From Sutcliffiella horikoshii DSM 8719 (GTDB lineage: Bacteria > Bacillota > Bacilli > Bacillales > Bacillaceae_I), in assembly GCA_001648575.1 (NCBI GenBank), contig LQXN01000051.1, positions 1 through 64,000 of the forward strand: 64,000 nucleotides of DNA, read 5' to 3'. This document shows, one piece after another, positions 59,271 to 64,000 of the stretch (the first letter of the stretch is position 1; each line of letters opens with the position of its first letter). The position numbers and the translations under genes were made by a program. The notes below the pieces were generated by a model that was given only the letters and a program-made list of their open reading frames with translations, ran no database searches and was not told the origin of the DNA.

Positions 59271-59882
59271 ATGATTTACCAGATGACACCTCTAGAAGAA
59301 AAAATACGAGACATTTATTTGCAGGCAGGAATTGACTCTCCTTCTAACACCATTATGTATGACTTTGCTCAACACTATGAGATATGGATTCACACTTACC
59401 CTGGACCAAGTCGAGTATTAAAAAGAAATGGACTATATAGCATTTTATTGAACGACTCGATTTCAAAGGAAGAACAGTGGGAAGATTTCGGCCATGAGAT
59501 GGGTCATGTAATTAAACATGTAGGCAACCAACTTGTTTTCAATCAATCATTCAAAGAGCTTCAAGAATTTCAAGCAAATAGTTTTATGTACCACTTCTGT
59601 GTTCCTACATTTATGTTGCTAAAGGATGAAATAAAATTAGATTCAGTTTTCCATAATGAAATTGATTATATTAGTCAAACCTTTAACGTTACAAAGTCTT
59701 TTGCTAAAAAAAGGATGAGCCATTTTAGGAACCAATGCCTCCTAGCAAAATCAGATGCAGAACACCGGGCCTATATGGAATCTCGCCATCCAAAAGCAGG
59801 ACCTTACATGCCCGAAACTGTTGAAGCATTAAGGAAATTAGAAACAATTATTGAAAAAAGGAAGGAGAAAAATCATGCCTAA
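59271..59882 (+). CDS. ImmA/IrrE-type metallopeptidase
   Basis: 203 residues with zinc motif FGHEMGHVIKH (HExxH) near 80 and a downstream ELQEFQANSF (third ligand Glu). ImmA proteases cleave their cognate repressor after DNA damage. TTAGGAG upstream of ATG. Predicted partner is the 126-residue repressor at 58142. Confidence 0.88.
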   Translation: MIYQMTPLEEKIRDIYLQAGIDSPSNTIMYDFAQHYEIWIHTYPGPSRVLKRNGLYSILLNDSISKEEQWEDFGHEMGHVIKHVGNQLVFNQSFKELQEFQANSFMYHFCVPTFMLLKDEIKLDSVFHNEIDYISQTFNVTKSFAKKRMSHFRNQCLLAKSDAEHRAYMESRHPKAGPYMPETVEALRKLETIIEKRKEKNHA

Positions 59883-60261
59883 ACAAATCTTAGATTATCA
59901 ATATATAGATGGTGAATTAGCACCCCATTATTATATTCTTCAGTTATACCCTAATGAAATAAACTGGGATAAGAATGTTTTTTATTTCGACCTAAGCCCA
60001 CCTATATACTCCCAAGAGTACAGTGAACTTAATGAAACCTTATTAGGTTGCAGTGTGACTATTACCGATCTAATTGTAAACAATGAGTTTCCTAGTCGGT
60101 TAGGGATAAATTTAAGATCACTAAAGAGAAGACTTCTTCCGGACATAGATGAGCTAAGTTTTATCCAGCAATTTATTATTTACGCTCCAGATTTAGATTT
60201 TATTATTGCTAGAATACCTGAAGAACAATCTAAAACATTCTACGTACAAAGTTGTAAATAA
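59875..60261 (+). CDS. phage protein of unknown function
   Basis: 128 residues from ATG 59875 with AAGGAG seven bases before; overlaps the metallopeptidase end by eight bases. Contains HYYILQLYPNEINWDKNVFY and FIQQFIIYAPDLDFIIARIP. Between protease and integrase; unknown family. Confidence 0.65.
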   Translation: MPKQILDYQYIDGELAPHYYILQLYPNEINWDKNVFYFDLSPPIYSQEYSELNETLLGCSVTITDLIVNNEFPSRLGINLRSLKRRLLPDIDELSFIQQFIIYAPDLDFIIARIPEEQSKTFYVQSCK

Positions 60262-60262
60262 T

Positions 60263-60433
60263 ATGAATTTAAAAAGCGATTTAGAAAAGCTAATTGCGGT
60301 TTACTTTAACGGAGAAAACTACGTTTATGATGGGATAGAGTTTAATCGAGAAGAATCTAGAATAATTGTAAAAAGTTTGCTCCACACGCTAGAACTAATT
60401 GAACTTATAGAAGAAAGAAGTAAAAGGAAGTGA
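60263..60433 (+). CDS. small protein before the integrase
   Basis: 56 residues, MNLKSDLEKLIAVYFNGENY and ESRIIVKSLLHTLELIELIE. One base after the preceding stop, no clear ribosome site, so it depends on coupling. Helical; could be a small regulator of excision. Confidence 0.55.
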   Translation: MNLKSDLEKLIAVYFNGENYVYDGIEFNREESRIIVKSLLHTLELIELIEERSKRK

Positions 60434-60437
60434 TTAC

Positions 60438-61577
60438 TTGGCCTCTTATCAAAAATACAAGACAAAGCAAGGCGAAAAGTGGATGTTTAAATTGATTGTA
60501 GGTATAGATCCTGGTACTGGCAAAAAGATCATGACTACTCGAAGAGGTTTTAAAACTAAAAAGGAAGCTCAAGCTGCCTACCTTAATTTGAGACAAGAAA
60601 TAGAATCTGGACTCCATGTGAAACAATCATTAACTTATGAGGATGTGTTTAAAGAATGGTGGGGTATCCATTCCCGAACAATTAAGCCAAGTACTATATA
60701 CTCCAAACAGTCTAAGTTTAGAAAGCATATTTTACCTAGGTTTGGAAAGTTAAAAATCAAAGATATTTCTAAAGGGTATTGTCAGAGAATGATTAATGAC
60801 TTATCCAATGAAATTGACTCTGTAAATGATATAAAAATTCAAGCTAGCCTTGTATTTAAATATGCAATCAAAATGGATTACATTTTAAAAAATCCAATGG
60901 AATATGTAACAATTCCTAAAAAGGAAGAATCTTTCTTGGCAAAATCAGAAGAAAGAAATTATTGGACAAAGAATGAAATAAGAGAATTTCTGATTCTGGC
61001 AAAAAAGCATATGTCACAACAAAACTTCATCATGTACTATTTACTTATTTACACTGGGATGAGAAAAGGTGAACTTATTGCCTTGACCTGGGATGACATC
61101 GATTTAAATGAGCAAACAATTAATATAAATAAGACCATGTTTTTTGAAAAAGGAAAGGAAATTATTCAAACTGCAAAAAAATATGCTTCCAATAGAAAGA
61201 TAGACATCGATAGTCAAACCGCCAAACATCTTTTTAATTGGAGAACAAAGCAGAAAGAAGCACTTTTGGCAGATGGGATTGTCAGCAAGCCCCCCAACGT
61301 CCTCCTAAGAGCCAATATGCGCCCAATTAGACTTGCGTATCCAAATGAGCTTTTAAACAGTTTTATGACTGTATATGACCTTCACAGAATTACTATTCAT
61401 GGATTACGCCATACCCACGCATCTATGCTTTTTGAAGCAGGTGCAAGTATAAAAGAAGTACAAGTTAGATTAGGTCATAAAGATATACAAACAACCATGA
61501 ACATATATACTCACGTTACAAAAACAATGTCTAAGAAGACTGCTGAAAACTTCCTGAATTACATGCAATTAGAATAA
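60438..61577 (+). CDS. int: phage integrase, tyrosine recombinase
   Basis: 379 residues from TTG 60438 behind GGAAG. N-terminal AP2-like arm-binding domain (EKWMFKLIVGIDPGTGKKIM, RRGFKTKKEAQAAYLN), core-binding SAM-like domain, then catalytic domain: Arg in YTGMRKGELIAL, HGLRHTHASMLF (H-x-x-R), LGHKDIQTTMNIYTH with the nucleophile Tyr. Ends 88 bp before attR. Inserts into the 3' end of rpsI. Confidence 0.95.
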   Translation: MASYQKYKTKQGEKWMFKLIVGIDPGTGKKIMTTRRGFKTKKEAQAAYLNLRQEIESGLHVKQSLTYEDVFKEWWGIHSRTIKPSTIYSKQSKFRKHILPRFGKLKIKDISKGYCQRMINDLSNEIDSVNDIKIQASLVFKYAIKMDYILKNPMEYVTIPKKEESFLAKSEERNYWTKNEIREFLILAKKHMSQQNFIMYYLLIYTGMRKGELIALTWDDIDLNEQTININKTMFFEKGKEIIQTAKKYASNRKIDIDSQTAKHLFNWRTKQKEALLADGIVSKPPNVLLRANMRPIRLAYPNELLNSFMTVYDLHRITIHGLRHTHASMLFEAGASIKEVQVRLGHKDIQTTMNIYTHVTKTMSKKTAENFLNYMQLE

Positions 61578-61581
61578 AATA

Positions 61582-61600
61582 GGTCAAAATTTGGTCAAAA
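61582..61600. promoter_or_regulatory. integrase arm-type sites, right
   Basis: GGTCAAAA at 61582 and 61593, direct repeats 11 bp apart just after the int stop; mirrored by the pair at 9191 and 9202 on the left side. Confidence 0.6.
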
Positions 61601-61615
61601 CTTAATTTTCCCCAT

Positions 61616-61653
61616 AAAAAAGCCCTTCAAACATAACTGCTTGAAGGGCTTTA
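61616..61653 (-). terminator. phage-supplied rpsI terminator
   Basis: AAAGCCCTTCAA / TTGAAGGGCTTT hairpin with a U-tract TTTTTTAT on the minus strand. It closely matches the displaced host terminator at 8972-9007, so the phage brings a working terminator for the gene it interrupts. Confidence 0.8.
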
Positions 61654-61664
61654 AGTGTTGATCT

Positions 61665-61732
61665 ATTAACGTTTTGAGAACTGAGGTGCACGACGAGCAC
61701 CCTTAAGTCCGTATTTTTTACGCTCTTTCATA
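61665..61732 (-). repeat. attR core within the functional rpsI 3' end
   Basis: 67 of 68 bases equal attL (9020-9087). Here the core is joined to the host 5' part of rpsI, so the reading frame is unbroken. The one difference (61699) is silent. Confidence 0.93.
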
Positions 61733-62058
61733 CGCGCGTCACGAGTTAGGAACCCTGCACGCTTTAAAGTAGCACGGAACTCAGGATCAGCTTGCAATAA
61801 TGCACGAGCGATTCCGTGACGGATCGCACCAGCTTGACCAGTGTATCCTCCACCGTCAACGTTTACCAATACATCGTAGTTACCTTCTGTTTCAGTAACT
61901 GCCAATGGTTGTTTAACAACGTTACGTAGAGCTTCGAATGGGATGTAGTTTTCGATATCACGATCGTTGATCACGATTTGTCCGTTACCAGGAACTAGAC
62001 GTACACGAGCAACGGAGCTTTTACGACGACCTGTGCCGTAGTATTGTACTTGTGCCAA
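61666..62058 (-). CDS. rpsI: 30S ribosomal protein S9
   Basis: 130 residues, [20 protein letters not shown] to QFSKR, full length with the conserved GRRK-x-SVARV start and basic C-terminal tail that reaches the decoding centre. Its last 20 codons come from the prophage attP copy and give the same protein. Co-transcribed with rplM 20 bp upstream. Confidence 0.97.
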   Translation of the reverse strand: MAQVQYYGTGRRKSSVARVRLVPGNGQIVINDRDIENYIPFEALRNVVKQPLAVTETEGNYDVLVNVDGGGYTGQAGAIRHGIARALLQADPEFRATLKRAGFLTRDARMKERKKYGLKGARRAPQFSKR

Positions 62059-62078
62059 AGTTATACCCTCCTTATTAA

Positions 62079-62516
62079 TTAACCGCGAAGTTCGTAAACT
62101 TCAGGTTGTTGTGCTTGGTGTGGATGCTCGCTTCCAGCATACACATTCAATTTTTTAGCTTGCTGACGGCCAAGACTTCCTTTTGGAAGCATGCCTTTGA
62201 TTGCTAGTTCTAACATCTTTGTAGGATAGTTAGTACGCATTTCCAAAGCCGTTCTTTGTTTTAATCCACCTGGGTGCATTGTGTGACGGTAGTAGATCTT
62301 GCCGTTCAACTTGTTACCAGTTAAGTGGATTTTTTCTGCATTGATAATGATTACATGATCTCCAGTGTCTACGTTTGGAGTAAAAGTTGGTTTATGTTTA
62401 CCACGTAAAATGGATGCAACTTCACTTGCAAGACGACCCAAAGTTTGACCTTCAGCGTCAACCACGTACCATTTACGATTAATTTCGCTAGCTTTCGCCA
62501 TAAACGTTGTACGCAT
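62079..62516 (-). CDS. rplM: 50S ribosomal protein L13
   Basis: 145 residues, [20 protein letters not shown], full length. GGAGG is placed before ATG 62516. Early assembly protein of the large subunit. Leads the rplM-rpsI operon, with its own promoter and leader. Confidence 0.97.
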   Translation of the reverse strand: MRTTFMAKASEINRKWYVVDAEGQTLGRLASEVASILRGKHKPTFTPNVDTGDHVIIINAEKIHLTGNKLNGKIYYRHTMHPGGLKQRTALEMRTNYPTKMLELAIKGMLPKGSLGRQQAKKLNVYAGSEHPHQAQQPEVYELRG

Positions 62517-62662
62517 TAAATTTCCCTCCTAAAAAAAATAAAGCTTTTATTTTTCATTTCTTAATATATTTTATTCATCACGATGAAACTCTTCCGGGGC
62601 TTGATCGTGGGGTTAAAATACATACCATGTGATATCTTATCGCTTTTTTGCCAGATTGTCAA
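62517..62662 (-). promoter_or_regulatory. rplM-rpsI promoter and probable L13 leader
   Basis: TTGACA (62657-62662), 17 bp, TAAGAT (62634-62639) on the complement. The ~110-base leader contains CACGATCAAGCCCCGGAAGA and ATCGTG, forming a CACGAT/ATCGTG stem, in keeping with the L13 leader RNA known upstream of rplM in Bacilli, which L13 is thought to bind for feedback. The structure match is by eye. Confidence 0.7.
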
Positions 62663-62680
62663 GAAAATGTTACACCAGGA

Positions 62681-63427
62681 TTAGTTGTCATCATAATCCA
62701 CGTTCCAAAGGTATAAACCGTGTGCCGGAGCCGTTTTTCCCGCTTCTCCACGATCTCTTGCTTCAAGTATCGTATAAATATCCTTTGGTAATTTTTTACC
62801 CTGCCCAATTTCCAGTAAAGTTCCGACGATGATTCTCACCATGTTATACAAAAAACCGTTCCCGACTACACGGAACTCCAGCCCATCGCCTTCTTTCACG
62901 GCTTCAAGCGAGTATATCTTCCTCACCTTATCCTCCACTTCCGTCTTTGCCGAACAGAAGCTTGTAAAGTCGTGTTCACCAATAAAATGCCCGCATGCCT
63001 CCTGTACCGCTTCCAGATCTAGTGAGAATGGATAATGGAATACATGGTCCCGGTCAAACACATTAAAGTCTTTTGACAGGCTGACCTTATATCGATATTC
63101 CTTCTTCACTACATCAAAACGTGCATGAAAGGAGCCTGCGACCGACTCCACCTTCTTTACCCAAATATCCTTTGGAAGGTGAGCATTCAACGCCTTCTGC
63201 CAGGCTACCTCTGGAATATGGAGAGACGAATCAAAGTGCAGCACCTGACCCACTGCATGGACCCCTGCATCTGTGCGTCCAGACGCGGAGACCTTAACCT
63301 CTGCCCCCTTGTGGATGCGTGACAGGGCCCGCTGCACCTCAAGCTGGACGGTGCGCTTTTCTTTTTGTATTTGATAGCCTTCAAACAGTGCCCCATCATA
63401 GGAAATGGTGCATTTTAATCTATTCAT
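62681..63427 (-). CDS. truA: tRNA pseudouridine(38-40) synthase TruA
   Basis: 248 residues from ATG 63427 (MNRLKCTISYDGALFEGYQI), with GGAG nine bases upstream. Catalytic Asp in SASGRTDAGVHAVGQVLHFD; FTSFCSAK and NGFLYNMVRIIVGTLLEIG also typical. Modifies the anticodon stem-loop. Position between ecfT and rplM conserved. Confidence 0.95.
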   Translation of the reverse strand: MNRLKCTISYDGALFEGYQIQKEKRTVQLEVQRALSRIHKGAEVKVSASGRTDAGVHAVGQVLHFDSSLHIPEVAWQKALNAHLPKDIWVKKVESVAGSFHARFDVVKKEYRYKVSLSKDFNVFDRDHVFHYPFSLDLEAVQEACGHFIGEHDFTSFCSAKTEVEDKVRKIYSLEAVKEGDGLEFRVVGNGFLYNMVRIIVGTLLEIGQGKKLPKDIYTILEARDRGEAGKTAPAHGLYLWNVDYDDN

Positions 63428-63441
63428 CACATCTAACTCCA

Positions 63442-64000
63442 TTATGTTCGGATAAGAACCAAGATAAACGTCAAGACAGCCAAAGTCACCATCAGCATGG
63501 TATCCTTCATCTGCCACTCCAGCAAGCGGAATTTCGTCCTTCCTTCGCCGCCCTTATAGCCGCGTGCCTCCATCGCTGTGGCAAGCTCCTCAGCGCGTTT
63601 GAACGCACTGATGAACAAAGGGACAAGCAATGGCACCAAAGCCTTCACACGCTCCTTCAGAGGCCCTACAGTAAAATCTGCACCCCTTGCGCTTTGTGCC
63701 TTCATGATTTTATCCGTTTCCTGCATCAACGTCGGGATAAAACGCAAGGAAATCGACATCATTAGAGCAAGTTCGTGCACAGGAACCCCAATCTTTTTAA
63801 AAGGACCAAAAAGGGTCTCCATTCCATCTGTTACCTCAATCGGCGTAGTAGTGAGCGTCAGGATCGTCGTGATAGTAATCAAGAATAAGAATCTCAGGGA
63901 AATGAAAATTGCCTGCATGATCCCTTCCTCATATACCTGGACAAACCCCACTTCAAACAGAAGGGTCCCCTGCTTTGTCAAAAACACATGAAACAGCATG
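63442..64000 (-). CDS. ecfT: ECF transporter transmembrane protein EcfT, C-terminal part
   Basis: About 186 residues; the N-terminus lies beyond the window edge. Several membrane helices and the conserved cytoplasmic Ala-Arg-Gly signatures SARGADFTVGP and EARGYKGGEGRT, which contact the two EcfA ATPases. Part of the energy-coupling module for vitamin uptake. Fourteen bases before truA. Confidence 0.93.
   Translation of the reverse strand, partial: MLFHVFLTKQGTLLFEVGFVQVYEEGIMQAIFISLRFLFLITITTILTLTTTPIEVTDGMETLFGPFKKIGVPVHELALMMSISLRFIPTLMQETDKIMKAQSARGADFTVGPLKERVKALVPLLVPLFISAFKRAEELATAMEARGYKGGEGRTKFRLLEWQMKDTMLMVTLAVLTFILVLIRT

Larger units (their letters stand above)
9020..61732. mobile_element. 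complete temperate siphovirus prophage in rpsI
   Basis: Bounded by 68-bp direct repeats carrying the last codons of rpsI. It has a full set of modules in order: integrase, lysogeny switch, recombination, replication, regulator, terminase, portal, capsid, tail, lysis and accessory genes. All lytic genes run leftward; the lysogeny genes run rightward to attR. Structural and lysis genes are intact, so the phage may be functional. Broken genes are confined to the accessory end and the C5 methyltransferase. Confidence 0.93.

Overview
The window is a piece of a low-GC Gram-positive chromosome of the Bacillaceae, carrying one complete prophage of about 52.6 kb. Both flanks keep the Bacillus subtilis gene order around the ribosomal protein cluster: ecfT-truA-rplM-rpsI on the right, and ybaK-cwlD-salA-gerD-kbaA-pdaB followed by a 16S rRNA gene on the left. 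The sporulation and germination genes (pdaB, gerD, cwlD, kbaA) show that the host makes endospores. I cannot name the genus from the 313 bases of 16S present.

Left host flank (1-9019): start of a 16S rRNA gene with its boxA leader and promoter, a small conserved gene, pdaB, kbaA, gerD, salA, cwlD, ybaK, an operon of three exported helical proteins of unknown function, and an ArsI-like C-As lyase. Two copies of a dispersed 123-125 bp repeat lie here. Each is bracketed by a duplicated terminator hairpin.

Prophage (9020-61732): inserted in the 3' end of rpsI. The attL and attR cores are 68 bp with one synonymous difference. The phage copy restores the rpsI end and also a look-alike terminator. 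From the right end: tyrosine integrase, ImmA-type metallopeptidase, a lipoprotein and a CI-like repressor on the + strand. Then a divergent Cro-like gene starts one long leftward programme. This holds antirepressor and HTH genes, an SMC-like ATPase with RecT and an MBL-fold protein, a replication protein with a 33-bp iteron array inside the gene, a DnaC-like loader, RusA, many small phage proteins, a ParB-methyltransferase, an ArpU-like late regulator, terminase, portal, scaffold, capsid, tail, tape measure, Dit, Tal, holin and endolysin. The gene set fits a temperate siphovirus.

Accessory cargo sits in two places. Between endolysin and attL (9.1-16.3 kb) are a membrane-anchored DEDDh exonuclease, exported proteins, an SOS-controlled WYL/YolD pair without its usual polymerase, a DUF3800 operon, and broken genes. 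Inside the leftward operon (41.3-43.6 kb) are a 308-residue membrane protein that appears to start at CTG and a DUF5677-like protein that starts at TTG. Both start on the stop codon of a DUF3954 gene tail, and that tail is duplicated. The same pattern (complete small gene, cargo, then a duplicated gene tail) is seen at yolD. This repeated architecture is the most unusual thing I see.

Several real genes are shorter than 60 codons and were found by hand-translating gaps: 45149-45328, 45409-45570, 47306-47473, 48705-48860, 50849-51028, 54597-54761 and 55031-55120. All family names come from motif recognition without a database search.
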